Shown piece by piece: positions 1 through 7,991 of a stretch of 16,570 bases of DNA. How positions within the stretch are numbered: the stretch's first letter is position 1; every line of letters begins with the position of its first letter. Location: assembly GCA_002439665.1 (NCBI GenBank), contig DJPC01000036.1, positions 1 through 16,570 on the forward strand, given 5' to 3'. A program made the translations under genes and the position numbers. This DNA is from Dialister sp. UBA6422. GTDB taxonomy: Bacteria > Bacillota > Negativicutes > Veillonellales > Dialisteraceae. A model generated the notes under the pieces. That model had not been told where the DNA came from, made no database searches, and worked only from the letters and a program-made list of their open reading frames with translations.

Positions 1-744
1 CTCTCCGGTGATGGTGACCTTATCACAAACCACATTGGTGGCCTCTCCTGCATGGATGATGGAAAAATTAGCCGTAGATACAGGAGAAAGCCGGCCATCA
101 GGGAGATGCATAATTAAATCAGCAGCTACTTTTAATGCATTAAGTCCCTTTTCCGGTTCGTTTCCAGCGTGGGCTGTTTTTCCATGAACCGTCAAAGTCA
201 CTCTTCCTTTACTTGGTGCTGCTAGCACAATAGTACCTGCTTTGCCAGAGGCATCACATACAAAGCCGCATTTGGATTTAAACTGGGTGAAATCATATTG
301 CCGAGAACCTTCCACACCAGTTTCCTCGCAAATAGAAAAAGCAACTTCAATGGGGCCATGGGGAATTTTCTTCTCTTTCACTTCTCTAAGCATAGCTAAA
401 ATGGCAGATACACCACCGATGTCATCACCGGCCAAAATAGAAGTGCCATCAGAGGTGATGATTCCCTTTTCCTTATCAATGATGGGATGAATATGACCGT
501 GATTGCCTACGCGATCCATGTGGGCAGAGAAAAGGATAGGTTCTTTATCCACATTTCCTGGTAAAAAAGCATATAGATTTCCCGCATTACCACCAAGGAT
601 TTCTCCTGCATGGTCTTCAGTGACTGTGAGTCCTACATCTTTTAATTTTTTTGTAAGTACATCAGCAATTGCGCGTTCTTGTCGGGAATGTACTTCTATA
701 GAAACCAGTTCGGTAAAATCTGCTAAGATATGTTCTTGATTCAT
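1..744 (-). CDS. PepT-like M20 family metallopeptidase (3' end missing)
   Basis: This minus-strand gene begins with ATG at 744-742 and stays open for 248 codons to the left edge, so its C-terminus is outside the window. A perfect AGGAGG lies at 754-749, four bases before the start. The protein matches the peptidase T-like branch of the M20 dizinc aminopeptidases. The visible metal/catalytic set is SAHMD (His75, Asp77), AGDD near 105-108, CEETG with Glu140 and Glu141, and CDASG with Asp164. The KTAHAG stretch with His192 starts the lid/dimerisation domain. The last metal-binding His of the family would lie in the missing part. The expected role is cytosolic removal of N-terminal residues from tri- or small peptides. 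It lies downstream of dcuC on the same strand, but a terminator sits between them. Family assignment is firm; the exact substrate is not known from sequence. Confidence 0.85.
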   Translation of the reverse strand, partial: MNQEHILADFTELVSIEVHSRQERAIADVLTKKLKDVGLTVTEDHAGEILGGNAGNLYAFLPGNVDKEPILFSAHMDRVGNHGHIHPIIDKEKGIITSDGTSILAGDDIGGVSAILAMLREVKEKKIPHGPIEVAFSICEETGVEGSRQYDFTQFKSKCGFVCDASGKAGTIVLAAPSKGRVTLTVHGKTAHAGNEPEKGLNALKVAADLIMHLPDGRLSPVSTANFSIIHAGEATNVVCDKVTITGE

Positions 745-789
745 AATGCCTCCTATGCTACTTGTAAATGTTGTGATTCATATATTTCT

Positions 790-818
790 ATTGTATCATA
801 TTTTTTTCGTGAAACTAA
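790..818 (-). promoter_or_regulatory. possible promoter of the PepT-like gene
   Basis: On the minus strand a TACAAT box (795-790) lies about 46 bases before the start codon, just after the dcuC terminator. The -35 is poor (a TTAGTT-like stretch 17 bases upstream). Position after a terminator supports it more than the sequence does. Confidence 0.25.
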
Positions 819-822
819 AAAT

Positions 823-851
823 AAAACCTGCCGTGTCATGCGGCAGGTTTT
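823..851 (-). terminator. intrinsic terminator of dcuC
   Basis: An 11-bp perfect stem (823-833 with 841-851, core CCTGCCG/CGGCAGG) has a 7-base loop and starts seven bases after the dcuC stop codon. In the minus-strand transcript it is followed by a U-rich stretch. The flanking A and T runs could make it work in both directions. Confidence 0.85.
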
Positions 852-857
852 AGGTCA

Positions 858-2249
858 TTATCCAAAGATGATAAAATCACCAATCACGATAAGGAGACAA
901 GATACAATCATAGGAATGGCAGTGCGCTTTACTAATTCAAACGGACTGATACCTGCCATACCGCTGGCTACAATGATTACACCAGTGATAGGAGAAATGG
1001 CTCTAGCGGAGCTAGCAATGAGATGCATGGGAAGAATCATAAATGAAGCGGCAATGCCAGTTTTGGCTGCAATGGCAGGAACTAAATTGGCAAAGGCAAA
1101 AAATGGAGCATTGCCACTCCCCATGATGACAGAGCATACTGCAATAATACCAATCATAACTAAAGTGAGGCCAGTGCCACCAAATCCAGTGGTTTGCGCC
1201 CCATGAATCATGGCATCAATGGAACCTGTGGATGTAAGGCCTTTGGCAAAGAATTCACCAGCAATGATGATGGTGATGACATTGGAAAGTTGGCGACCCA
1301 TTCCATCGAAGAAAATCTGTAATTCAGCAAAAGTTTCTTTAAGATCTTTAGTACGAATGGCCTGGCAAATCATACCGATGGTGGTACCAATAAACATAGC
1401 CATAATGATATTCATTTTGACCGTGGTGATACATAAAGGAGAGAATGTAAGAATCAATGCCAAAGGGATAATTGGTAAAAGAGCGTATAATTTGGGCGGA
1501 TGGCTGGTAATGGCTTTCTTTTCTTCTTCTGTATCTGCATGGACTTTAATCTCATTAGGGTTTAACACGTGCATGACGTGTCCGTCTCTCTTGTCCATGA
1601 TTTTTTGGGTGAAATAATGAGCTACAGCAACGCAAGGGATGACTAAACAAGCGATAGGAATTTGGAAAGTGTGCCAGTAGACTACAGGATCAAATCCTGC
1701 GATTTCTGCTGCAAAGATGGTACCCGTATCTGAAGGACTCCAGTCTAGACATAAGGTGGTGGCAATAGCTGCGGTGGCAGAAATGCGAGATACACCTAAA
1801 GCAACCAGGATAGGGAACATAGTAACCATCAAAAGCATAGCCAGTCCAGAGGCACTATTAATGGCTAGCCCTAAAAACATACCCAATACCCAGCAGGCGC
1901 TCATGACAATATAGGGGGATTTTAACATCATCAATGGACGAATGGCTAAGCTAACCAGGGCATTACTGGCACCAATTTTGTCCATATACCTCGCAAAACC
2001 GCCGACTGCCATAATGTTGAGGCCGAGACCAGCAAGCCGGTTGGAAAATAGATTGCGGATGAGTTCAAAGAGATCAAAACTCCACATCCCCGTACTTTTT
2101 CCAGCAGGTAGGATAGTGCCCCAGTTCATGATCATGGAACCGGAAAGTAAAATGGCTCCTGCGATAAATAGAACCGTTTGGGCTTTGTACTTTTTTAGGA
2201 TTAACCATGCTGCCCAAACAACAATGGCTGCGGTAAATAACAGGTTCAT
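858..2249 (-). CDS. dcuC: C4-dicarboxylate carrier, DcuC family
   Basis: A 463-residue, strongly hydrophobic protein with about a dozen membrane segments, the same length class as E. coli DcuC (about 460). Conserved-looking stretches include NSASGLAML near 131-139, the DWSPSDTGTIFAAEIAGF region at 169-186, and a C-terminal half with a GSGNAPFFAFANLVPA segment. DcuC-type carriers move succinate, fumarate or malate across the inner membrane in anaerobic cells, often succinate efflux or exchange. The start is set by GGAGG a few bases upstream of ATG at 2249-2247. It is transcribed away from recQ and ends in a strong terminator, so it is probably a single-gene unit or weakly coupled to the peptidase gene. 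A palindrome at 2274-2303 overlaps its likely promoter. Direction and exact substrate cannot be read from the sequence. Confidence 0.88.
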   Translation of the reverse strand: MNLLFTAAIVVWAAWLILKKYKAQTVLFIAGAILLSGSMIMNWGTILPAGKSTGMWSFDLFELIRNLFSNRLAGLGLNIMAVGGFARYMDKIGASNALVSLAIRPLMMLKSPYIVMSACWVLGMFLGLAINSASGLAMLLMVTMFPILVALGVSRISATAAIATTLCLDWSPSDTGTIFAAEIAGFDPVVYWHTFQIPIACLVIPCVAVAHYFTQKIMDKRDGHVMHVLNPNEIKVHADTEEEKKAITSHPPKLYALLPIIPLALILTFSPLCITTVKMNIIMAMFIGTTIGMICQAIRTKDLKETFAELQIFFDGMGRQLSNVITIIIAGEFFAKGLTSTGSIDAMIHGAQTTGFGGTGLTLVMIGIIAVCSVIMGSGNAPFFAFANLVPAIAAKTGIAASFMILPMHLIASSARAISPITGVIIVASGMAGISPFELVKRTAIPMIVSCLLIVIGDFIIFG

Positions 2250-2273
2250 AAAATCCTCCTTTTTTTATAAATT

Positions 2274-2303
2274 ACTTATATATAACGTATCTTATATATA
2301 AGT
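2274..2303. promoter_or_regulatory. operator-like palindrome upstream of dcuC
   Basis: A 12-bp inverted repeat (2274-2285 with 2292-2303) has a 6-base centre. The right half also carries the self-palindromic 12-mer CTTATATATAAG (2291-2302), and its first 11 bases recur as a direct repeat at 2275-2285. It lies 25-54 bases before the dcuC start and overlaps its probable -10 region. The 12-mer recurs at 13979-13990 next to another promoter. The sequence is pure AT alternation apart from the ends, so chance is not excluded. Confidence 0.4.
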
Positions 2304-2321
2304 TTACTATATCTGATACAA
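2293..2321 (-). promoter_or_regulatory. possible dcuC promoter
   Basis: On the minus strand TTGTAT (2321-2316) and TATATA (2298-2293) are separated by 17 bases, which would start transcription inside the palindrome and give a short leader before the GGAGG site. The AT-rich setting offers other -10 candidates. Confidence 0.35.
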
Positions 2322-2643
2322 AAATCATAGAGGAATAGAAATATATTTATGATGTACTGAATATAATGTCAACCATTTACGAAAAGTAAATCACGACTTA
2401 GTTGTAGAACTCTTATGTTACAAGTTATTTTCATGATGATTCATGCATGATCATTCTAGTCAAAGGATTTTAAATCTTCATGATAGGAAGTATAAATAGC
2501 AGACGCTTTGCATTTTTTCTTTTTATGGATCGAATGGTAAGGAGTCGGATTGGTTTTCTGGTGTCGTATTTTATATAAGGATATATGATATAATGAATAA
2601 CGATATTATTAGATGAATTACACCGGGGAAGGAAGACTTATTC
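2304..2643. other. divergent intergenic region dcuC / recQ
   Basis: These 340 bases hold no gene I can support. They contain the outward promoters of dcuC and recQ, a 6-bp inverted repeat ATTTAC/GTAAAT (2375-2391), and a cluster of TCATG/CATGA words around 2431-2460, including TCATGCATGA. None of these matches an operator I can name. Confidence 0.5.
2586..2594 (+). promoter_or_regulatory. recQ: extended -10 promoter of recQ
   Basis: TGATATAAT (2586-2594) is a perfect TATAAT with an extended TGn. No convincing -35 sits 17 bases upstream. It would give a leader of about 40 bases before the recQ start. Confidence 0.5.
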
Positions 2644-4953
2644 ATGGGGCCACGAGATGTGCTAAAACAATATTTTGGCTATGAATCATTTAGACCAGTA
2701 CAAGAAGAGGTGATTTCTACCATTATATCTGGTCAAGATGTACTGGCTATCATGCCTACGGGAGCTGGCAAATCGATTTGTTTTCAGATTCCAGCGCTTT
2801 TATTTCCCTATGGAAGTGTGATTATTTCTCCTTTGATTTCTTTGATGAAAGATCAGGTAGAGGCACTCAATGAACAGGGGATACCAGCCTCTTTTGTCAA
2901 TAGTACTGTGCCATATGAAGAATCTATCGAGCGGCTTCGGAATTTATATCGTGGGCGGATTAAGTTATTATATATGGCTCCTGAAAAATTGGAACCTTCC
3001 TATTTTACTCAATGCCTTTCCAAAGTACCTTTATCTATGATTGTGGTAGATGAAGCCCACTGTGTATCTCAGTGGGGACATGATTTTAGACCGTCTTATC
3101 GGAGAATCAAATCATTTATTGATGGGCTTCCGCAAAGACCAGTGGTGACAGCTTTTACAGCCACGGCTACTCCTTTAGTGGAAAAGGATATGAAGCAAAG
3201 CTTAGGGCTTACCAAGGCAAAGGTATTTCGCACGGGACTGGATCGTCCTAATTTATCTTTTCGGGTCATTCATGGAGCGAATCGTGGCGATTTTGTACTT
3301 CGCTATGTGAAGGCTCATAGTGCAGAAAGCGGTATCATTTATTGTGCTACTAGAAAGGCAGTAGATGAGGTTTGGGATATGCTTTGCCAGGCAGGCGTCA
3401 AAGCGGGAAGATATCATGCAGGTATGGAGGATTGGGCTAGAAAAAAGGCACAGGAAGATTTTTCTTTTGATCATACCCCTGTCATGGTAGCTACCAATGC
3501 ATTTGGCATGGGAATAGATAAAAGCAATGTGCGCTATGTCATTCATTATCAAATGCCTAAAAATCTGGAGTCCTACTATCAGGAGGCGGGACGTGCTGGT
3601 CGTGATGGTTCCAAAGCAGAATGCATTCTGTTGTACAATGGACAAGATGCGGGAATCCAGCGTTATCTTATCGAACAAGGAACGCAGTCGGAAGAACAGC
3701 GTATGATGGACTATGATAGACTCAATGGTATGGTTGACTATTGTCAAACTACGTCATGCCTTAGGAATTATATACTTTCTTATTTTGGAGAGAAGATTAC
3801 AAAACCTTGTGGACATTGTGGAAATTGTGAAAGTGCTAAAGCCCGTGTCAAAATGACAGATGTGGCCACATTGATGTTTCGAACCGTACAGTCTTTGCAG
3901 GAACATTTTGGGGCTACATTGATTGCAGATATTTTAAAAGGAAGCCATTCTAAGGCGATTTTGGAAAAAGGATTCTCCCAAGTACCTACTTATGGCAAAT
4001 TATCTTTTGAAAAAGTATCACATATCAAAAGTGCTTTAAACAGTTTAGTGGCCGATGGATATTTAAAGCGAGAAGGAGCGCCGTATCCGACTCTAAAATT
4101 GACAGATAAAGCTCGTTTGGTTCTGGCAGGTAAGGCTGATGTGTATGGACTTGCTTTGGGAGCTGATGAAGTGATGGCCGAGGCTGCCGTAGAAAGACAT
4201 GTGGATGGAGGTGCTGTACGAAGGACTTCCTTGTATGAAAAATTGCGACAATTGCGGAGCCAGATTGCCCAGGAAGAGCATGTGCCACCTTTTGTTGTTT
4301 TTTCTGATGCCACATTAGAATCTATGGCATTGAGTAAGCCACAAACATTAGAGGCTATGGCTAAAGTCCATGGGGTAGGTGCATTTAAGTTGCAGAAATA
4401 TGGGCAGCGATTTTTGTCTGCTATTGCAGCGCCTATAGAAGAAGGAAAAGAAGCAAAAGGTAAGCACTGGGAAGATGGATTATTAGATAGTTTAAAAAGA
4501 TATAGAGATTATTTGGCCTCTCGAAGAAAAGTGAAGAAAAATCGCATATTGACGGATGAACAGTTACAAACTATGGTACTAAGGAGACCTAGGAATCGAG
4601 AGGAATTGCAAAAAATCAAAGGGATAGGACCGAAGAAAGCAGAAGATTTTGGAGCTGCTTTTTTACAGGTATTAGAACAGGGAGAAAAAGTTCTTCCTCC
4701 TGGTGCAAAAGGGAAACATAGAGCTAGCCATGCTCCCTTATTTGAAGAACGAAAAATGTTTTTAGAAAGAGTACGAGATCGATTAGCAAAACGGACAGGA
4801 AGCACAGAAGAAGATATATTGGCAGAATCTACTATGGAAAAATTGGCAGAAGGAAATAAGGAGTATCTAACGGAAGTTCCTTCTTTTTGGCAGGCTGAAT
4901 TTACAAAAGCGATGAAAAATTTTGATGAAATGAATCGAGTGACTAGTACATAG
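2644..4953 (+). CDS. recQ: ATP-dependent 3'-5' DNA helicase RecQ with multiple HRDC domains
   Basis: A 769-residue superfamily 2 helicase acting in recombination and fork repair. Motif 0 is FRPVQ (16-20), Walker A PTGAGKS (38-44), Walker B DEAH (136-139) running into the RecQ aromatic loop [11 protein letters not shown], and TATAT at 173-177. The second RecA domain carries GMGIDK (288-293) and the arginine-finger region [10 protein letters not shown] (313-322). The zinc site is Cys372, Cys389, Cys392 and Cys395, the same 17-3-3 spacing as E. coli RecQ, followed by a winged helix to about 500. Two HRDC domains are clear (about 525-597 and 610-680), and 698-765 looks like a degenerate third. 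E. coli RecQ has about 610 residues and one HRDC. The start uses a GGAAGGAAG site at 2628-2636 and follows an extended -10 promoter. It appears monocistronic. Confidence 0.95.
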   Translation: MGPRDVLKQYFGYESFRPVQEEVISTIISGQDVLAIMPTGAGKSICFQIPALLFPYGSVIISPLISLMKDQVEALNEQGIPASFVNSTVPYEESIERLRNLYRGRIKLLYMAPEKLEPSYFTQCLSKVPLSMIVVDEAHCVSQWGHDFRPSYRRIKSFIDGLPQRPVVTAFTATATPLVEKDMKQSLGLTKAKVFRTGLDRPNLSFRVIHGANRGDFVLRYVKAHSAESGIIYCATRKAVDEVWDMLCQAGVKAGRYHAGMEDWARKKAQEDFSFDHTPVMVATNAFGMGIDKSNVRYVIHYQMPKNLESYYQEAGRAGRDGSKAECILLYNGQDAGIQRYLIEQGTQSEEQRMMDYDRLNGMVDYCQTTSCLRNYILSYFGEKITKPCGHCGNCESAKARVKMTDVATLMFRTVQSLQEHFGATLIADILKGSHSKAILEKGFSQVPTYGKLSFEKVSHIKSALNSLVADGYLKREGAPYPTLKLTDKARLVLAGKADVYGLALGADEVMAEAAVERHVDGGAVRRTSLYEKLRQLRSQIAQEEHVPPFVVFSDATLESMALSKPQTLEAMAKVHGVGAFKLQKYGQRFLSAIAAPIEEGKEAKGKHWEDGLLDSLKRYRDYLASRRKVKKNRILTDEQLQTMVLRRPRNREELQKIKGIGPKKAEDFGAAFLQVLEQGEKVLPPGAKGKHRASHAPLFEERKMFLERVRDRLAKRTGSTEEDILAESTMEKLAEGNKEYLTEVPSFWQAEFTKAMKNFDEMNRVTST

Positions 4954-5036
4954 ACATATGTTATTTTATTTAAATCATGCCATGTAGGAAGCAGAATGCG
5001 ATGAATGAACATCACAAGGGGAGTCGACATCTTTTG

Positions 5037-5060
5037 TAGGCAGGGCCTATTTATTTTTAC
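5037..5060 (+). terminator. weak possible terminator after recQ
   Basis: A short stem TAGGC/GCCTA (5037-5041 with 5045-5049) is followed by a T-rich stretch (TTTATTTTTA). Five base pairs with a 3-base loop is marginal, so this is only a suggestion. No better terminator is visible between recQ and thyA. Confidence 0.25.
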
Positions 5061-5121
5061 TGTGAATATGATTTTGCTAGATATATCTCAAGAATTTTAT
5101 GGGCGGAAAGGATAGACGTAC

Positions 5122-5916
5122 ATGAGTTTAGCAGATAAAGAATATTTAGGAATTGTACAAAACATACTAGCACAAGGAGCTTTGGGACAGAATCGGACGG
5201 GAATGCCAGCTTATAAATTGCCACATCAAATTATGCAATTTGATTTAGAAAAAGAATTTCCCATTTTAACGACCAAGTTTGTGGCTTTCAAAACAGCAAT
5301 CAAAGAAATTTTATGGATTTGGCAAAAACAGTCTAATGATGTGAGGCTACTTCAAAAATGGAATTGTCATGTGTGGGATGAATGGATGAGAGAGGATGGT
5401 ACGATAGGAAAGGCTTATGGGTATCAATTAGGAAAGTATCACCAGGTGGATACGTTGCTTGAGACACTAAAAAAAGATCCCCAGAGCCGGCGCATGGTAG
5501 TGGATCTTTGGAATGTGAAAGATTTACCGGATATGGCGCTCTATCCCTGTGCGTTTCTTACTATGTGGGATGTGTCTGAAGACGGTAGATTAAACTGCAT
5601 GCTGGTGCAGCGAAGCGGAGATATGGGACTGGGAATTCCTTTCAATATGGCCCAGTATGCCGCCTTGGTATGTATGATTGCTCAGGTGAGCGGTTTGCGT
5701 CCCGGATTATTTACCCATGTGATTAATAATGCACATATTTATAAAAATCATGTGGAGCAGCTGAAACTGCAATTATCTCGATTGCAAGATGCCTATGAGG
5801 CACCGAAATTGGTACTCAACCCAACTATCAAGAATTTCTATGATTTTAAGCCAGAAGATATTCAATTAGTAGATTACAAACATCACGATAAGATTGCCAT
5901 GGAGGTTTCCGTATGA
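5122..5916 (+). CDS. thyA: thymidylate synthase (Bacillus ThyA / phi3T type)
   Basis: A 264-residue thymidylate synthase that methylates dUMP to dTMP with methylene-tetrahydrofolate, yielding dihydrofolate. The catalytic cysteine is Cys143 in LYPCAF. The dUMP phosphate-binding arginines are Arg25 (NRTG), Arg123/Arg124 (SRRMV) and Arg164 (QRSGD). Asp167, Asn175, and His205/Tyr207 (AHIYKNH) complete the nucleotide pocket. The residue after the cysteine is Ala rather than the usual His, and QRSGD replaces QRSCD. Together with stretches such as [18 protein letters not shown] and a C-terminus close to that recalled for B. subtilis ThyA, this places it in the ThyA/ThyP3 branch rather than the ThyB/E. 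coli branch. The start has GAAAGGA at 5105-5111. Its stop overlaps the folA start by four bases (ATGA), so the two are translationally coupled. Confidence 0.96.
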   Translation: MSLADKEYLGIVQNILAQGALGQNRTGMPAYKLPHQIMQFDLEKEFPILTTKFVAFKTAIKEILWIWQKQSNDVRLLQKWNCHVWDEWMREDGTIGKAYGYQLGKYHQVDTLLETLKKDPQSRRMVVDLWNVKDLPDMALYPCAFLTMWDVSEDGRLNCMLVQRSGDMGLGIPFNMAQYAALVCMIAQVSGLRPGLFTHVINNAHIYKNHVEQLKLQLSRLQDAYEAPKLVLNPTIKNFYDFKPEDIQLVDYKHHDKIAMEVSV

Positions 5917-6398
5917 GTCTTTCTATGATTGTAGCCAAAGCCAGTAATGGTGTGATTGGTAAAGATAATCAATTGATATGGCATTTACCAGATGATTTAA
6001 AACGGTTCAAAGCACTGACTATGGGACATCCCATTATTATGGGAAGGAAAACATTTGAAAGCCTACCCAAAGTACTGCCAGGAAGAGTTCATTATGTTCT
6101 GACCCAAAATAAGACCTATCAGGCTCCAGAAGGGGTACGTCTCTTTCATTCTGTGAAAGATTTATTATCTGTGCTTCCTGAAGGAGAAAACTTTGTCATT
6201 GGTGGGGCACATATGTATAAAGAATTGCTTCCTTTAGCGGATACTTTATATGTCACAGAAATTGAAAAAGAATATGTGGGAGATGCCTGGTTTCCTCCCT
6301 TTGATCCGGCGGAATGGCAGTTGGTAGAAGCAGTAGAGGGAGAAGGCAAGATCCCTCATCGATTCTGTACCTATAAAAGAAAATCAATCATTAGTTAG
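5913..6398 (+). CDS. folA: dihydrofolate reductase
   Basis: A 161-residue DHFR, typical length, that reduces dihydrofolate to tetrahydrofolate with NADPH and so recycles the folate oxidised by ThyA. Diagnostic segments are [20 protein letters not shown] (13-32), with Asp28 as the active-site acid equivalent to E. coli Asp27; [13 protein letters not shown] (39-51), part of the NADPH site; [13 protein letters not shown] (95-107), the conserved Gly-Gly turn; and Thr115 in YVTEIE. GGAGG at 5901-5905, inside the end of thyA, sets the ATG at 5913, although a second Met follows at codon 5. It is the target class of trimethoprim, but I see nothing that tells whether this version is sensitive. Confidence 0.96.
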   Translation: MSLSMIVAKASNGVIGKDNQLIWHLPDDLKRFKALTMGHPIIMGRKTFESLPKVLPGRVHYVLTQNKTYQAPEGVRLFHSVKDLLSVLPEGENFVIGGAHMYKELLPLADTLYVTEIEKEYVGDAWFPPFDPAEWQLVEAVEGEGKIPHRFCTYKRKSIIS

Positions 6399-6410
6399 AA
6401 AAGAGGCTAT

Positions 6411-6830
6411 ATGATGGAGATTGCAGTTAGATATTTCAGCCGCAATGGAGCTACCGCTAAGGTGGCTAAAGCGATGGCAAGAGAGCTTGGTGTGAAGGCA
6501 GAAACCACAGATATACCAATTTCTAAAAAAGTTAATTTACTTTTTGTAGGAAGTGGCATGTATGCGGGTCATATGGACAAGCATGTGAAAGCTTTTCTAG
6601 AAAGTCTTACTAAAGAGCAAATCGGGAAAGTGGTTTTCTTTGGTACCTCTATGACAAGCGGTCAGAAAATGGATGGAGAGGCAAGGCAAATATTGGAGAG
6701 AAAAGATATTCCGATGGATACTCGTACCTTTCATTGTCATGGTAAGTTTCTTGTATTCCATCGCTTGCATCCTGATGAAAAAGATCTATTAGATGCGGAA
6801 ATTTTTGCGAAAAAGATAGGTAAAAAGTAA
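6411..6830 (+). CDS. flavodoxin-like protein
   Basis: A 139-residue single-domain flavodoxin fold, slightly short for a classical flavodoxin (about 140-170). The N-terminal strand IAVRYFS leads into an FMN phosphate loop, SRNGATAKVAKAM (10-22). A second loop is VGSGMYAGHMDKHV (46-59) and a third FFGTSMTSG (76-84), as in FMN-binding electron carriers. It should bind FMN and shuttle electrons in the cytosol; the partner is unknown. It begins 12 bases after the folA stop, with AGAGG at 6402-6406. Two adjacent ATG codons (6411 and 6414) are possible, and the second gives the better spacing. Placement in the thyA-folA unit suggests co-transcription, and a strong terminator follows. Confidence 0.8.
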   Translation: MMEIAVRYFSRNGATAKVAKAMARELGVKAETTDIPISKKVNLLFVGSGMYAGHMDKHVKAFLESLTKEQIGKVVFFGTSMTSGQKMDGEARQILERKDIPMDTRTFHCHGKFLVFHRLHPDEKDLLDAEIFAKKIGKK

Positions 6831-6855
6831 ATGCCTTTCTAATTGTCGTAAAGGA

Positions 6856-6910
6856 CAACCAAAAAGCTCTGATTGATTCGGATTATGAATCGATCAGAGC
6901 TTTTTGGTTG
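6856..6910 (+). terminator. terminator of the thyA-folA-flavodoxin operon
   Basis: A 24-bp stem (6856-6879 with 6887-6910) has one G-U pair and a 7-base loop. It includes the classic A5-GCTCTGAT ... ATCAGAGC-T5 arrangement, so it can terminate in both directions. It starts 26 bases after the flavodoxin stop. The stem is unusually long for a simple terminator. Confidence 0.9.
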
Positions 6911-7250
6911 CTCCATTTGGGAATAGTCAATTTTTAGATGATGGATATTTTGGCTCCTATGGCTACTCATAAAGAGTCTAGTACATTTCTTGTTTTTATT
7001 TAAATAAAAACGGTTGTTGAAAGTATTAGTTTTTTAGAGGGAATATACTATCTCTATCTAGGTTTGGGCGCAACAGACTGAACATCAGAAATTGGTAGTG
7101 GTAGGATTTCCATGCTCCTATATGTGTTTTCAGCCCTTGGATTGTAGTTGTATAATTTAGTTTAATAGCATTAAAAAATTTGTAATGTCTAATATTATTA
7201 TTTTGCATATATCCTAATTTTCATATGACTAATGTAATAATTAAAAAATG
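6911..7250. other. gene-free interval before the feo operon
   Basis: About 340 bases of AT-rich sequence without a supportable gene. Short minus-strand frames here have no ribosome binding site and a random-looking composition. I recognise no structured RNA. Confidence 0.5.
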
Positions 7251-7252
7251 GG

Positions 7253-7294
7253 ATAACTTATAAATTAATTTTATTATATTGACTAATAAGTTAT
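7253..7294. promoter_or_regulatory. inverted repeat spanning the feo promoter -35
   Basis: ATAACTTAT (7253-7261) and its exact reverse complement ATAAGTTAT (7286-7294) lie 24 bases apart, the right arm inside the promoter spacer. It might be a pair of regulator half-sites. A short AT-rich repeat like this can arise by chance. Confidence 0.25.
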
Positions 7295-7308
7295 GGCAAT
7301 ATTATAAT
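7279..7308 (+). promoter_or_regulatory. promoter of the feo operon
   Basis: TTGACT (7279-7284) and a perfect TATAAT (7303-7308) are 18 bases apart, the best sigma-70-type promoter in the window. The predicted start is near 7315, giving a leader of about 45 bases before feoA. Confidence 0.75.
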
Positions 7309-7317
7309 GTTACCGCA

Positions 7318-7334
7318 ATAACGAGATTCGTTAT
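7318..7334. promoter_or_regulatory. operator-like palindrome at the feo transcription start
   Basis: ATAACGA-GAT-TCGTTAT is a 7-3-7 inverted repeat just after the -10 box, where a repressor would block initiation. Iron-uptake operons are usually controlled by Fur- or DtxR-type metal repressors. The repeat is not a good match to the classical Fur box (TGATAATnATTATCA), so the regulator is unknown. Confidence 0.4.
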
Positions 7335-7360
7335 CAATGAAAGAAGGTGGGGTGAGACCT

Positions 7361-7573
7361 ATGATGCCTTTGATTTTTGCCAAAGCAGGAGATAAAGTAA
7401 CCATTTGTCGTATTTCTGGAAAAGATGAAACTCGTCAGCACTTGGCAGATTTGGGATTTGTTGTTGATGCTGAAGTATTGATTATTAGCCAGATGGGCGG
7501 AAATCTTATTGTACAGGTTAAAGGAAGCCGTGTAGCATTGGATCGCACCATGGCTGAGCGGATTTTCTTTTAA
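7361..7573 (+). CDS. feoA: FeoA domain protein, first copy
   Basis: A 70-residue protein with the SH3-like FeoA fold. The core ICRISGKDETRQHLADLGF (15-33) has the Leu-Gly turn followed by VLIISQMGGNLIVQVKGSRVAL. FeoA is a cytosolic partner of FeoB that is needed for Fe(II) uptake and thought to modulate the transporter. I place the start at the ATG at 7361, preceded by a GAAGGTGGGGTGAG purine-rich ribosome site at 7343-7356; an in-frame ATG at 7337 has no such site and would lie next to the operator-like palindrome. It is the first gene of the operon. A 94-base gap with a long hairpin separates it from the second feoA. Its sequence diverges clearly from the second copy, so this is not a recent duplication. 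Confidence 0.85.
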   Translation: MMPLIFAKAGDKVTICRISGKDETRQHLADLGFVVDAEVLIISQMGGNLIVQVKGSRVALDRTMAERIFF

Positions 7574-7577
7574 GAGC

Positions 7578-7640
7578 TTGTTGTTTATTGTTAGTTGTTG
7601 GTTTCCTTCTTTCAAACCAATAATTAACAACCAACAACAA
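7578..7640. repeat. long imperfect hairpin between the two feoA genes
   Basis: Arms 7578-7604 and 7614-7640 pair at 25 of 27 positions (two G-U) around a 9-base loop. It is built from GTTG/CAAC words and fills most of the gap between the two feoA genes. There is no T-run after it on the plus strand, so it is unlikely to be a full terminator. It could slow processing or decay of the mRNA, or be an inserted palindromic repeat. Confidence 0.7.
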
Positions 7641-7666
7641 CCAAAATTATATAAAGGAGCATAGAA

Positions 7667-7885
7667 ATGACGTTAAGAGAAGTTGCTGTGGGAGCTACAG
7701 TCAAGGTTAAGAAAATTTCTGGGAATGGGCCGACTCGCCGTCGCATTATGGATATGGGAATCACTAAAGGGGCAGACGTCTATGTACGCAAAGTGGCACC
7801 ACTTGGGGATCCTATTGAACTTACTGTTCGCGGGTATGAACTTTCTATCCGTAAAGATGAAGCAGAAGCCATCGAAGTAGAATAG
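7667..7885 (+). CDS. feoA: FeoA domain protein, second copy
   Basis: A 72-residue FeoA-type SH3-like protein. It begins MTLREVAVGATVKVKKISG, then GPTRRRIMDMGITKG (21-35) with the family Met-Gly turn, then DPIELTVRGYELSIRKDEAEAI. This is the more canonical copy of the two. AAAGGAG at 7653-7659 sets the start. It lies 106 bases before feoB. Tandem FeoA genes before FeoB occur in various Firmicutes and may give two different small regulators of one channel. A small hairpin (7894-7908) follows the stop without a T-run, so transcription should continue into feoB. Confidence 0.92.
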   Translation: MTLREVAVGATVKVKKISGNGPTRRRIMDMGITKGADVYVRKVAPLGDPIELTVRGYELSIRKDEAEAIEVE

Positions 7886-7991
7886 TTTATAGGCGCACAA
7901 AAGGTGCGTTATATAAGGATGAAAATGGTTTTAGTCGCTGATAGATCAAGTACTAGAGCCTAATTTCATAGCAAAGGAGAGAGTTACAGTC

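Noticed and set aside
730..1206. Plus-strand frames over the PepT-like gene and dcuC
   Set aside because: They lie opposite recognisable minus-strand proteins and cross the dcuC terminator.
3253..3747. Minus-strand frames inside recQ
   Set aside because: Antisense to conserved RecQ helicase motifs.
7026..7208. 60-codon minus-strand frame in the gap before feoA
   Set aside because: No ribosome site and random-looking composition in AT-rich DNA.
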